DNA of 48,563 bases, taken from positions 4,522,948 to 4,571,510 of the forward strand of contig NC_090614.1 of NCBI RefSeq assembly GCF_004359215.1. Direction: 5' to 3'. Position 1 is the stretch's first letter. Every line of letters starts with the position of its first letter. Below, piece by piece: positions 11,130 to 22,366 of the stretch. A model generated the notes under the pieces. It did no database searches, was not told the DNA's origin, and was given only the letters and a program-made list of their open reading frames with translations. The position numbers and the translations under genes were made by a program. Source of the stretch: Bremia lactucae. Its lineage: Eukaryota > Oomycota > Peronosporomycetes > Peronosporales > Peronosporaceae.

Positions 11130-11690
11130 TTGTGCGCATGCACTCGAGCACTGCTCGCGAATGGACGATGTGGTTTCCTACATCTCATCATCATGATGAA
11201 GAGCCGGTACGTGACGGTTTATCCGTTGCGAAAGAAGAGTGAAGTCATGAGCGCGTTCACAAGATTTTACCGGGAGATCAAGATAGCGTCTGGGACCAAG
11301 ATCAAGGTCATTCGAAGTGACAACGGTGGTGAGTACCGGAACACGGCAATGAACAACTTCAGCAAGGAGAAGTTCATCAAGCAAGAGTACAAAGTTCCAT
11401 ACAATCCTGAACAGAACGGCATGGCAGAGCGCATGAATCGAACTCTGGTAGAGATGACGCGCTGCATGCTTAAGGACAGCGGTCTCGACAAGTCTTACTG
11501 GTGCGAAGCTTTAATGACAGCAGCAGACATTCGGAACGTGGTTCCAAACTCGTCGAACAAGAAGTCAAGTCCGTACAAGATGTTGTTCAAGCGAAAGCCG
11601 CGCATCGATCACATGCGCGTGTTTAGTTCACAATGCTACGCGCATGTTACAAAGGAGAAACGAAAGAAGCTGGACGATTCGGGCGTGAAG
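11130..11690 (+). pseudogene. Ty1/copia integrase core fragment
   Basis: The ORF contains KSRYVTVYPLRKKSEV, IKVIRSDNGGEY and PYNPEQNGMAERMNR followed by MLKDSGLDKSYWCEA. These are the integrase core motifs of copia elements, with D (SDNGGEY) and E (NGMAER) of the DDE triad visible. KRKPRIDHMRVFSSQCYAHV extends into the conserved region after the core. The similarity stops near 11690 (DSGVKCY), and no Gag, RT or LTR accompanies it. The 5' end lies beside the family B pol relic, so this is a truncated insertion or a rearranged piece. Confidence 0.85.
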
Positions 11691-13519
11691 TGTTATTCTT
11701 GGCTACGCACTACTATTGCATCAAATTGGTCTAGCCCGGAATGCCTTGGCGTATTGCCAACAGCATCACTACAGTGTCACAGCTGGCACTCAGTGTGTTG
11801 CCATTTCGGCTGGCCTCACTCAATGGATTCAAATGTGCCACCCCACGTGCACTAACCCGTGATGACTCAGCGTAAGCCTCACAATTCTTATAGCATACAG
11901 TCATTCATTAATCACAACGAGTATCAATCATCGAGTACATGCCGTTGCGCTACCAATCAATGATCCACGCGCAAGTCTAATGTTCAACATTGGATTAAAT
12001 AATATAGACATTCCAATATCCAGCACACTGACGTTTCCGTCAGTGATTCGCGCCAATAGCACTTTGTCGCTTGGTTATGATTCGCTAGACCTTAGCTCGG
12101 AACAATCCGCGCAGCGCCTAGGTCTTAGACCTCCAATTGACCCATGGCTCATGGCGTTCAAGCCAGGCCATACCAAGAATAATACGATATCTCGAAGTCA
12201 AGTCGAGAACAAGACAGCATTTCATTTGTCAAAGGCCAAAAGCTTTATATTTAGGTTCATCGACAATTTAGGCGAGGTGATACGAGCTCCAGTCGCAAAG
12301 CGAGCAGTGATCGAATCACCTTCATGTACTCTAAGCACTTAATAATATTTTTGTCTACTTTCAAGGAAGCGATGTCGAGCATAATTGCAAGACGCTGCCT
12401 AGTCGACTAAAATCCCCCATGTCTTATCAAAGCCCTTAGCAGTCGCCTCCGCGACTAACAACTGGGTTTATATTCACGCCGCATGCAATTTAATGCAGAA
12501 CTCGTTGGGTCTAGGCCCTGTTTATCTTACTTCATAGAGGTTCAACATAGCCTTATTCTTCCTAAGTATGGCACCCCGCCCCCTACTGGATATCGGGTTC
12601 TTCTGCATCTTACCAGATTACTAGAATAAGGTGAGGTGTGCTCTCTCAAGCTTTGCGCGGTTTGTGCAGCGGACACACCGACGCAAGTGGTTCGTGCTAC
12701 CGCTCATCAAACATCACTTACGGATACTTCGCTGCTATTTCCCACATTAGAGTTCTGCTTTTTGCTTCCTTAACGAGGCTGAGGTCTATTGGTGCCGGTC
12801 TGTTAGACGAACCAGATGTGCCCGAAGAGCTAATATGGAGCGCATGTGTACCCAAGCGAGCGGCCTTAAATTAAAACTTAGCGTTCAACGCAATATTAAC
12901 GGTCGCTCCAAATGTAGCGGGGTAAGCTCGGAAAAATTCCGTTCTGACAACACTTCCATAAACACGGTAACCAAAACACCTTCTAGTATTGGGTCAAACT
13001 TCATAGCAGCAATAAGAGTTTGCAACTCTTAGCCATAGTATACTTGGTCTTTTCAACCTTGACGGGAAGCTAAGAAACGTGGAAGAACGCGATAAGCCTG
13101 ATTAAGCGGTACATATACGCGGGATATTTGCTGGTTCAGCGCGTCCCATGTGGAAAGCAACGTATTGACGTGTTGTATGCAAGTTAACCATTTGGCTCTG
13201 CAACCAAGTTTGGAGATGGCCAATAAAAAATCGCTGTTGCTCTATTTGGAGCATAGCCGAATTTATTGCTATTTTCACATCTCGGATCCAAAAGAAACTT
13301 TCGTTGCCCTCGTGTGTGCTTACCCTCAAGACAAGGTGGCAAAGCCTAGGCTCCTAATCAGGTACAGGAATGTATTGAGCTTGCAAAGTTGCCGCAAAGT
13401 CTTCATGGACCTATCTAAAATGATTGTAGTCAAAGTACATAAAAGATTTAGCCTCGCATCAATCACCTCCGGGTCCTGAGGCGATATATCTATTTTCTTG
13501 GGCCCTGAATGCTGCCAGG
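11691..13519. other. No supported gene
   Basis: Open frames at 11980-12342 (plus), 13150-13479 (plus) and 13102-13538 (minus) overlap each other and show no recognisable motif. They may be worn-out element internal sequence, because a family B-like LTR follows at 13520. Confidence 0.45.
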
Positions 13520-13998
13520 TATAGCGGAGCTTTCTCACTCCCTAAGTCAGAGGAAGACTTATAGACTCAAAGCGTTACGTAGGTTTGTAGAAATAGCAAA
13601 GACTGACAACTCGAAGAGTCGCACACGCTGGTAGAGCTTAAGGGGCCCTATATCAATTGAACCAGTACCAAGTAGCAACGAGTTACCGAGAGTGTATGCC
13701 TACGAAGGCTTAGTGCTGTCATAGATCGCAGCGCAAGCCTTAGGAAGGCACGACACGATTTTAAAATCAAAAAGGGAACTGAACTTTATTTATATTTTAA
13801 ACGTAACTTATTTTACCCTTACTACCTTTTAAAATATTAAGGCCACCAGATCTCTATCTGGTGGCTGCCAAGCGTATTATTCAGGAAATAAAAAGGACTT
13901 TAATGGTCTTACCTATTTTAGAAGGATATAAGCTATTTAACCGATTATGTCAATCGTACCACATTGTCGGTTTAACAACCTAAGTAAACCCAGCTACA
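13520..13998 (-). repeat. Diverged family B-like LTR
   Basis: It starts with TATAGCGGAGCT and CTAAGTCAGAGGAAGACTT, matching the LTR at 22367. It contains the AGGGAACTGAACTTTATTT block and the short inverted pair CCAGAT..ATCTGG seen in all family B LTRs. It ends near CAGCTACA. It has the same strand sense as the 22367 copy. No PPT or coding sequence of the family follows, so it is probably a solo or truncated LTR. Confidence 0.55.
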
Positions 13999-14986
13999 CT
14001 TGTCCAACAAATATTCAAACATCGATAATGTGACCTCGGCGAGTACAATGTGAATCATTTAATCTTTTTGCTCACCAAAAGATTTTTCGTACCAAGCTGC
14101 AAAGTAGATTCTTAGTGTGTGGCTACCACAAAATGGTATGTTTCACCCGTAAAGTAATGATGCTAGTCCTTCACCCATTACCAAATTATGCGTGTGCGCA
14201 CGAGCTGCTATTTGTCATTTACTTCGTAATGTTGTCATATGGCTAATTATGCGCGTGTATCACAAACATATTGCGACGTGGATTTCAATTCAAACTCTGG
14301 CACCCGTCGTGGAGCAAAGTTGAACACTTTGGCGCCTGCGACCTGACAGATCAGTTGTAATAGGCTATAGTTAACTCCCAAGAAAACGGGCATAATTATT
14401 ACTACACACAGATTCGATATCCTCTCCGCACAGAAGTATTTTTCAAAAGTTATGATACACACCCCTGCAGTAATATGTGCTTTCGTATTTCTATTGGTAG
14501 GAATCAATGTGAGGTGTTTTAGAAGCTTCGAATAATTCAAATAAGATTGTGTTTTTAGTAAGTGTTAATTTTATGCTATTTATATGTGTTAATCCATTTT
14601 TTATAATATTTTTGATCACTAAAAAATATATATTTTTAAATAGTGAGAGGTATATTTATTTATTAGTATTTTCATACTGGCGGTGATAGTGTTGACGTTA
14701 CTCAAAAATCGCCAAATATATTGAATGGATTTTCAGTGAAAATAAGGAAGTAAACATTTGTGAAGATATTACTGGTAATAAAAACAATATTTAAGAACAC
14801 CAACCCCTACACCTAAAAAAATGCCCGATATATGTCAATAATCTATCTATAATTACGTACGGTGTCCTGGCGGACTCGGCAGATATAACACAACTGCAAA
14901 ATGGCGGTACCGAGGAGCCAAAAAGTCGTACGCAATTGAGGGATAATCAGCTACTTGTTTATACCTGTCAAGAAGAATATTGTAAC
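13999..14986. other. AT-rich stretch with no supported gene
   Basis: Strongly AT-rich from about 14540 to 14850. One minus-strand ORF of 97 codons (14247-14540) has no recognisable motif. Confidence 0.5.
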
Positions 14987-15399
14987 TGTAACGTGCTTAA
15001 GTTGTTCTATTTTACACAATCCCCAAATAAAATTTACGTTATTTATTTAAGAGAGTGGTTACTTAATTAAGTTGAGTAATTGGACCCACCACTTGCGTGT
15101 GGCTCACATTGTGACCCACCCTTGTGTATGTGATGCACATGGGTGCATTCACATTAGGAGGATTGATGCCTAGCGTCATCAAAGATACGATGTATTTAAA
15201 ATAATACGCTCGCAATTCATTAAAGTTTATATCTACACAGATGGCAATGATGATTGGTTAAAATAGGTGATATATTTAATGCGAATAAATATAAATCAGT
15301 GTGAAAACTAATTCTAGTTCACAAGTGCGCAGAATTAACGTTCCCGTGGCGTCATTTAAATTAAGGCTTATAGTTCGTTGGATGAGGTCGGCGCCTACC
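14987..15399 (+). repeat. Family C LTR, first (outer) copy
   Basis: It begins TGTAACGTGC and ends near GGCGCCTACCA. A second, shorter copy starts only six bases later, at 15405. Shared blocks include AAGTTGTTCTA, CATTGTGACCCACCC, TTGTGTATGTGAT and GCCTAGCGTCATC. Confidence 0.65.
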
Positions 15400-15404
15400 A
15401 CAAG

Positions 15405-15735
15405 TGTAATGGGCTAAAGTTGTTCTAATGTTACACAGTCCCCGTTAAGTACACTTTGTGTACTTGGGGGGATGGTCATTTACTCAATTGAAGTAATTAG
15501 ACCTACCACTTGGGTTTGTTTACATTGTGACCCACCCTTGTGTATGTGATACACATAGGTGCATTGACATTAAGAGGGATGACGCCTAGCGTCATCCGTT
15601 ACGCGAGGTATCTAGAACGATACACTCGAAATACATATTAGTGTTATCTACAGAGATGACATCTTACGATTGATTTAAAAAGGTAGGGTGAGTTCTTAAA
15701 GAGAGCGTGGTCGCATTAAGACGTGCCCGCCTACA
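15405..15735 (+). repeat. Family C LTR, second (inner) copy, 5' LTR of the element
   Basis: It begins TGTAATGGGC and ends CGCCTACA. A primer-binding site starts two bases further on, and Gag follows on the same strand. It is about 80 bases shorter than the outer copy through internal deletions. Confidence 0.7.
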
Positions 15736-15737
15736 TT

Positions 15738-15750
15738 TGGTAGCACTTGA
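15738..15750 (+). other. Family C primer-binding site
   Basis: TGGTAGCACTTGA sits two bases after the LTR end. It shares its first eleven bases with the family A site at 1541-1553, so both families appear to use the same tRNA primer. Confidence 0.65.
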
Positions 15751-15794
15751 AATCCTTTCCACGACCCGCATCTCTGCGTGTGTACGTGAGGATG

Positions 15795-16790
15795 AGCCTC
15801 AATATTGATAAGGGTCATTGCACCCACCTCTCCGAACATCATCACGAGGTGGCAAGGCACTTGGCGCAGAGACTTGGTGAACAAGCCCTGACCAGGCTCT
15901 TGGACAGTACTCATGAGCAACATGCTGCCCAGTTGGAGCAGTTTGAGGCACTCGTGCTCGGACAGCGGAAAGTCGCGTCCGAGGCACAGAGCCATGCTGC
16001 GGTGGAATCCGTCACTCAGACTCAGGATGAGCTGAGGCGTGAGCAGGCTCGGAGCGAGGCTCTGAACAGGACTGTTGAGATGCTCTCTGTCCGGCCGCAT
16101 CAGCCGAGGCCAATTCGGATGGACCCGCCCAAGGTCGATGGAACTGCAGCGCACACAATTGTTCACTGGCTTTTAGCCGTGGAGCAATGCGTTGTGGCGC
16201 AGCTCATCGAGGACGACAACCGGATGGTGTCGAACGCAATGTCGCACCTGAACTGTAAGGCCTCAGCGTGGGCTTACTCGGCGCTTATGGTGGACTTAAA
16301 AGCGTTCCCTTCATGAGCGATATTTAAGACAAAGAATCGCGCCATGTACCTGCCGCCAAAAAAGAGGTATTGCTTAAGGCGCACTTCTTTGGAGCGCGAC
16401 AGGCGAAGCGATAACTGCAAGAGTATGTGCGGGAGGTGCGCTCGCTGTCGGCGTCCATTACCATAGGTCCGATTTCGAAGCACTTTAAGGTGCCCACGTT
16501 TATCAACGGAATAACCCTTTTTAAAAAGGTGCCGTCGACAATGGAAGAGCCAATCCAAATTGCCTTAGCTAAGGAACAACCCTACAACAGTGCCTCTGCG
16601 ACAGCTAGATTTACAGCTGTCGGCCCTGAGGACAGATGCCTCTCCCGTGGAGTTGGGCAATGAAGATGTAGTATGCTTTAAATGCGGCAAACGTGGCCAT
16701 ACGATAGCTTGCTGCTGTGCCAGGGTCCCTGCTGGGGCAAAGATACCAAGTAAGAGGACTCCCTTTCCAATGTGCGATGGCAAGAACTAG
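15795..16790 (+). pseudogene. Family C gypsy Gag, degraded
   Basis: A Gag polyprotein. The leading part (RLGEQALTRLLDSTHEQHAAQL onward, with QTQDELRREQ) is a predicted coiled coil. RPIRMDPPKVDGTAAHTIVHW then opens the retrotransposon-Gag domain, with HLNCKASAWAYSALM. After frameshifts near 16316-16430 the frame resumes at REVRSLSASITIGPI. A CCHC knuckle, CFKCGKRGHTIACC, lies at 16674-16715. Stops after 16316 and 16663 break the gene. The start is uncertain: an upstream Met at 15747 overlaps the primer-binding site, so Met at 15795 is preferred. Confidence 0.8.
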
Positions 16791-17000
16791 CGTGCGAGAC
16801 GCATGAGTTCTACATCGACCACTGAGGGGTCAATAAATGCAGGAGCGCAGTAGGGGCGGGATGCCCTACTGTCGCGGACTTTGAACCTACCCCTAAGTTC
16901 AAAGCTGTAAAAAAAACGGTAAGAATATTCCCTGAGGAACCGAAATTTCGGTCTCCAACCCTGCTGGTCTATAGCGCTCAAGTACGAGGTTATAATTAGG

Positions 17001-17277
17001 TGATCACACTCCTAGTGGATTCGGGTGCATCACAAAATCTTGTAAAACTCGCGGATCTATGTAAAAGATCGCCGACGATTGAGTCGCTTTGCCAGGATGG
17101 CAAGCGAGAACAGGCGACCGTTCGTTTAGCGAACGGCGCGCTCGTAAGTCTGAGGGAGTTCAAGTAGAACTCGCCTTCAGCTTTAGAGACTTCTCTTGCA
17201 AAGAGAAGCTCACAGTGCTAGGTATGAAGAGTCCGTATGACCTCATCCTAGGCATTCCATGGTCGGCAAAACATTAA
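17001..17277 (+). pseudogene. Family C retropepsin fragment
   Basis: LLVDSGASQNLVKLAD is the aspartyl protease active site, with the canonical DSGA. ATVRLANGALVSL and YDLILGIPW are the conserved following strands of the fold. One frame change near 17170 and a stop after IPWSAKH break it. It lies between Gag and RT, as expected for gypsy. Confidence 0.75.
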
Positions 17278-17759
17278 CCATGGGTATACTGGCGTACACG
17301 TACAGTTGCTTACTATAGGACACCGGAAAGGATGTGCTCCTGCGAGAGACATATGCAACTGATGTTGTGACAAACACAGTTGAGGGTGCGTGACGGGATG
17401 TGAAACGTCACCAAATCCTAACGATATCGTGGAGACTGGGGTTGTGAAAAAGGCAATGACGAGTAGTCATGTGTCCAAAGTCCTGCACAGAGCCGAAAGT
17501 CTGTGGCAGATGACGGCGAGGTCACAGGAGTTCAAGCGTCGCATGAACCGGCACAGTGTCTAGATCCTGGTGTGGTTGGAAAGGGTGCGTTAGCTAGGAG
17601 GGCAACGGCTTACGCTTTCCAGTCAAAGGTCGTGGTGACTCAAAGAACGAGTACCAGACACTAAGTTGAAGATGCTTAACAGACTAGCATGTAAGTTTTG
17701 GCAATCGTTGTCTTTCGGCGGATAGGACTATTAGGAAGATCGTAGGCACGTCTAAACGA

Positions 17760-20095
17760 GTGACTTTTGGATCAGTTCCTATTAAAGAGTACGGGCCTTC
17801 GAACAAAGGGTTCGAGGCCGTCGAAGACGAAATTGCGGAGGCATCCTCAGTTGAGGTGCTCCGGCGAGTCTTTAAATCTGCCGAGGAGATAGTAAATCTC
17901 TTGGAGATGTCGTGGGATTTGTTCCTTGCCGAATTAAAGGACGATAAAGTCCACGAAATAGTCACACCTGCTCCAAAAAAGAACTTAATGGACAGTTGCT
18001 CGTCGTCAACAATGGACGAGAGCGTCCTTTAACGGACAAAAAGAAACGGCTCGCTGCTCAAGGCTGGGATACCTCAAGAGACAGTCCGTTCTCTTTGAGC
18101 TTCTGTGGAAACATCGCGATGTGTTCCCAAAAGAAGTGCCGACCCGCCTACCAGCAGATAGGGGCATCGGGCACGAAATTGACCTCGACCCTAGCACCAA
18201 GTATTGTGTGAATAGGCAATGGTCGTTGCCGAAAGATCAAGTCGATTATATCGACGAGATCTTCGACAAGCGAGCCAAGGCTGGACATGTGCGTGAGAGC
18301 AAATCGCCTCACTGCAGCCCGACCTTTTGTGTGCGTAAAGCCACAGGTGGAAGGCACGTGGTTCATGCTTACAATAAGCTGAACACGGCGACCATACCGG
18401 CGCAAACGCCTATCTCGCCGGAGGATGTCTTGTTGAGCTCCATGGGAAGTCAACTATCTTTTCCGCGTTTAGATATAAACAATGGCTACAATCAAGTACT
18501 CATGAGAGAGTTCGATGAAGCCAAACCTGCTGTAAGCACCACGAGCAGTATGCTTTGGGGGCGGCTTGTGATGCCCCAAGGGTTCGAAAAGCATTAGCGA
18601 GATTTAATCGAGTGGTGCTCACGTGATGCGTCAGCACCGTGCCTACACGCCATATTACTTTGACGACGTATTCGTGCATAGTAGGGCTGAGGACTAGCTG
18701 AGCGCAATAGAGCCGCACAAGCGTCATCTAGACGCTGTGTTGCGAGCTCTGAAGGACGTCCAGTTGTACGTTAACTTGCAAAAGTGCGTCATAGGTGTCC
18801 CAAAGATACCTGTGATGGGTTGCATCGTAGATACACATGGCGCATGAGCAGACCCAGGTAAGGTAAAATTAGTAAAGGGTTGGGCAATCCCACGGCATGT
18901 GAAGGATTTGCGCCAAATCCTAGGGCTCGCTAATTACTTGGATAAGTATAGCACAACTTATGCTGAGCAAACTAAAGCCTTATCTGACCTCCTCAAAAAA
19001 GACGCAGAATGTTTAGTTAAAAGAACAAGATGATGCGCTCACATCAGTGAAGCAATCTTTTGTTGAGGCACCTGTCTTGGCATTGCCAGATGCGGATAAG
19101 TCCTTTAGCGTCGTCTGCGATGCAAGTACTTTTGCAATCGGCAGCGCGCTCATGCAGAAAGATGACGACGGCGTTGACCGTGTCATATCTTATCAGTCCT
19201 GGCTTCTAAAAGCCGCGGAACCAGATTACCCTGTGCATGACAAAGAGCTACTTTCAATAAACTATGATCTTGTCTACTTTCGTGTGCACCTATTGGGTAC
19301 GGAACCATTTGTGGCTTATACGGAACACGCATCACTGCGGACCGCTATAAATTCACCCACCTCTCGCCTAGAATGGCAAGATGGCTTACATTCTTCTCTG
19401 ATCTTTATTCCAAAGTTTCATACAAGCTGGGTAAGTCGAATTTCGTGGCTGACGCTTTATCGCGCAGACCAGACTTCAAGGTAAGACACCAGGAAAGTGT
19501 ATCGAGTGCTATAGCACAATTTCAACCGTCAACGTTGGCAGCAATGAAGGCATACCACGTGACGAGCTCACTAGCTTCTGAGTTAATAAGAGATAGCTAC
19601 AGTCAGGACGACCGTTGTCGCCTGCTGTTGGATCACTTTGGTGGACGAAAGGTTTTCCTTCCGTCGCACCTGAAAGCTAAGCTAAATCGCTTTAGCCACA
19701 GCAATGGCCGGTTATGGCATCAGCTTTCAGCTTCTGATCCCGTGAGAATCTATGTGCCTCATGACACAGATCGCAAGCTGATGATCCTTCACAACCTCCA
19801 TGATGCACCATCTAGTGGGCATCTGGGCCGTGAAAAGACATTTTAACGAGTGTCAGAGGAGCTGCGGTGGCCGCACCTATATAAATGGGTGTTCAACAAT
19901 ACTCGCTCTTGCGAACAATGTCAGCGCATCAAGCCTGCACCGTCCAGCAGAGCGCCACTGAAGCCTCTACCGATTGCAACCAACTGTTGGAAGTCAGTGA
20001 GTCTGGACTTCATGTACGACATGCCGGCCGACCACAAGGGTCGGACGGGGCTCGTCGTCTTTGTAGACAGACTGAGCAAAATGGTACCACATCAC
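17760..20095 (+). pseudogene. Family C gypsy pol (RT, RNase H, integrase N-terminal part)
   Basis: The order is as in other gypsy elements. EVPTRLPADRGIGHEIDLD opens the RT near 18124. KSPHCSPTFCVRK, AYNKLNTATIPAQTP and RLDINNGYNQV are RT fingers and palm, and YFDD at 18656-18667 is the catalytic motif. ILGLANYLDKYS ends the RT. VVCDASTFAIGSALMQ (19106 onward) is the RNase H start, with PVHDKELL. VADALSRRPDF, the HHCC zinc region (HLGREKTF, CEQCQRIKP) and SVSLDFMYDMP begin the integrase. Integrase sequence stops at LSKMV near 20095, where copia sequence is joined in. Stops at 18597, 18695, 18847 and 19846 make it non-functional. Confidence 0.88.
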
Positions 20096-20670
20096 AGTAA
20101 CGCCTTACGCACTAAATGGGTTTACAAGACGAAGACTGATTCTAATGGAGACATCGAACGATTAAAGGCTAGGCTTGTGGCATGCGGTAACGAGCAGTTA
20201 CATGGAATTGATTAGGAATTCAGTTTTGCTGCTGTTATGGGTATGTCAACAGTTAAAGTGTTGCTGGCATTGACGGCCACTTGGGAGTTCTAGCCAAGCA
20301 TGGATACAATTCGAGTCCTTACGTTAAGGCGGATTCAGAGACAGAATTACAGATATACCTCCACGTACCGCAGTCGATGGAGCTGGGTACTGAAATCTTT
20401 AAAAAATTGGGCGTCAAAGACAAACAAGAAGTTGTATTGGAATTACGAAACGTTTATACGGCTTGAAACAAGCCGGGCGTCTGTGGAGCCAATTGCTACA
20501 TCAAAAACTGAAATCAGCAGGGTTTCGGCAATGTATCTCAGACATGTGTCTTTATTGGAAACGCGACAATATTGGTATTGCTGCTGTAGGTGTATATGTC
20601 GATGATCTTCTGGCTACAGGGACAAGCTCAATCGCTCACTCACAAAGCGTTGAGCCTTGCCCACGCTTTC
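20096..20670 (+). pseudogene. Ty1/copia reverse transcriptase fragment
   Basis: NALRTKWVYKTKTDSNGDIE followed by RLKARLVACGNEQ is the start of a copia-type RT (RVT_2). The palm motif YVDDLLATGTS lies at 20595-20627, and KQAGRLWSQLLHQKL comes just before it. Several stops occur (after HGID, and in LRNVYTA). It begins exactly where the family C integrase ends. Its own upstream part lies in the opposite orientation at 21119-21570, which points to an inversion. Confidence 0.85.
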
Positions 20671-21118
20671 TGCATCAAACTCGCCTATGATACCGCCGAG
20701 AGGTCGGTCATAAGGCTTAGTTTGTTGACCACTGCTAAGCTGGCAGGGTCACTAGGGCAAGTTTCTGTCGCTGACATGATAAAAAAAACCTCGCGGGTCA
20801 TCGTTATATTGACGGAACGTTGTCCCTCTTTCGCACCGAGCATAGTGAGGGGCCCAACCCCACTAAGACTCAGGCTGCGCACAAACGAGACTGGCGTCCG
20901 AGCATGGCGCAATCCGTTAATATAAAACGGTGTCTCACCCGTACTGGCGTGACACGGTTATTTATAGCGAACTCCACAAAGGTCAATTGCTTGCCCCATT
21001 CCTTGGGAGTTGCTATCGTGCGTAAGACATCCGCCACGTCCCAATTGGCATGTTCTGTTTTGCCATCGGTCTGGGGATGATCTGCGGTCGACATGTGGAT
21101 CTTGCTACCTCGCTTGAT
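20671..21118 (-). pseudogene. Family C integrase second half, inverted
   Basis: The minus strand reads KIHMSTADHPQTDGKTEHAN and then LTFVEFAINN, the end of a gypsy integrase core with the catalytic Glu of DGKTE. The segment after RHARTPVSF is a degenerate integrase C-terminal region. It is in reverse orientation to the integrase N-terminal half that ends at 20095. About 60-70 residues, including the second catalytic Asp, are missing between the two parts. Confidence 0.75.
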
Positions 21119-21570
21119 CAATACCTACACCACATTATCTTCCAAAGCCTTCAATATTTCACTCATTGCTATCTTCCACCCTTCGCATTTTAAAATATTC
21201 ATGGCTTCACCATAATGCTTATAGTTCCGTTCATAGACATGGGCAACGACTCGCGCAGGTTTCATTGGCTCCTCCCGAGCCTATATTACTTCATTTGGTC
21301 TGGCTTTACTTCTGGCTTGATGCACATGTCTTTTCCAAGTTTTAGGCTTCTTAACACCTGTTTCGATCTTGAGTTTCGAATGGGATACTTCTTCTCCTTG
21401 ATTTTCAAAAGCCAATGTTCTCTGAAGTTAATTATTCTGGTCTGTGCTCAAAGTTTCAATATTCTGCACGTGTTGTGTAACCGAGACCTAATCGGCTTCC
21501 TGCATGAAAACCCCGGAACCCTTGACTTCATCACATTTTCCGAGGATAATCCCTACCTGAGATCGTTGCG
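21119..21570 (-). pseudogene. Ty1/copia region preceding the RT, inverted relative to 20096-20670
   Basis: The minus strand gives YKHYGEAMNILKCEGWKIAM and then SEILKALEDNVV, the conserved stretch just before a copia RT. Upstream are KLKIETGVKKPKTWKR and QNIETLSTDQNN, low-complexity linker between integrase and RT. The natural continuation is the RT at 20096, which is on the other strand. Frameshifts and stops are present. Confidence 0.65.
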
Positions 21571-21703
21571 CAAGTGATTTTTGTCTGTAAGCTTAATGCT
21601 GCCACTATACCAGCACAAATCCCCATTCCTGGAAAGGATGTTCTTCAGAATAATATGGTGGGATGTATAATGTACAGTGCATTGGACTTAGTCGATGGTT
21701 ACG
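21571..21703 (+). pseudogene. Gypsy RT core fragment
   Basis: KLNAATIPAQIPIPGKDVLQ followed by MYSALDLVDGY is a short piece of gypsy RT. It closely resembles the fragment at 36325-36546. It breaks off at VDGY, where the duplicated Uma2-like gene end begins. Confidence 0.75.
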
Positions 21704-21908
21704 TGAACAGCCGGTTCAGGAAGTGGAGTTTGGAATGGACCAGGATCGCCCAGGTCCGTTAACGATAACGTTTCCTCATGGAGCAATATACGATGGTGCT
21801 ACTTCGCCACCAGCTTTAGCGGGTCGCAAAAATCATCAGATCATTATTGACTTAATCGCCTTGCGAGCAACTATCGCTGATGCAGTTAAAATTGAACTCA
21901 GCGAATAA
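21704..21908 (+). pseudogene. 3' fragment of the Uma2-like gene
   Basis: The encoded segment PVQEVEFGMDQDRPGPLTIT through IELSE matches the last ~65 residues of the protein at 3283-4302 with few substitutions, and ends at the same stop. It lacks the putative nuclease core. It is fused in-line behind a gypsy RT fragment and is not expected to be functional. Confidence 0.8.
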
Positions 21909-22366
21909 GTAGCAGTCGTCTTGAATTTACGTGTAGGACGACAACCGAACATTTCAGATTATCATTGTGGGATTCAGTAATAATGCATTTTATATCTTAT
22001 TAACCATTTCATTCTAATCAATTCGTCCTCATACTTGTCAAAAGTGGCTTCGGTTGCAATTTCTACAAAGTAACAGCACTTTTAGCCGTTCTGAGCCAAA
22101 TTACAGCTATGTCGTGCGGCGCAATGCACCGCTATTTAGCCGTTCTGAGCCAAATTACAGCTATGTTGTGCGGCGCAACGCACCGCAAACTATGAAAAAC
22201 ATTTTTGGACGAGGAGTTGACCAACCCGATATGAGATTCGCGCATCATTGGCCAATTCCTCTTTCTCCTAAGTAGTAGGTGAATCATTAATTTTATTTTG
22301 TCGGGTCCATGGTCAGCCCTTTTCTATGCCGCGTTCCTAATCTTCTTTAAAGTCTATTACGGCCTG
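21704..22366 (+). repeat. Inverted segmental duplicate of 2879-3489 with internal 54-bp tandem repeat
   Basis: The similarity runs through the gene end and ~400 bases of 3' flank, up to GGCCTG, directly against a family B LTR. At 22081-22134 and 22135-22188 a 54-base unit starting TTTAGCCGTTCTGAG occurs twice with a few mismatches. The source locus has it once. The LTR element therefore inserted into, or recombined at, this duplicate. Confidence 0.8.

Noticed and set aside
14540..14850. Very AT-rich tract as possible replication origin or matrix attachment region
   Set aside because: Composition alone is not evidence; no motif repeats.
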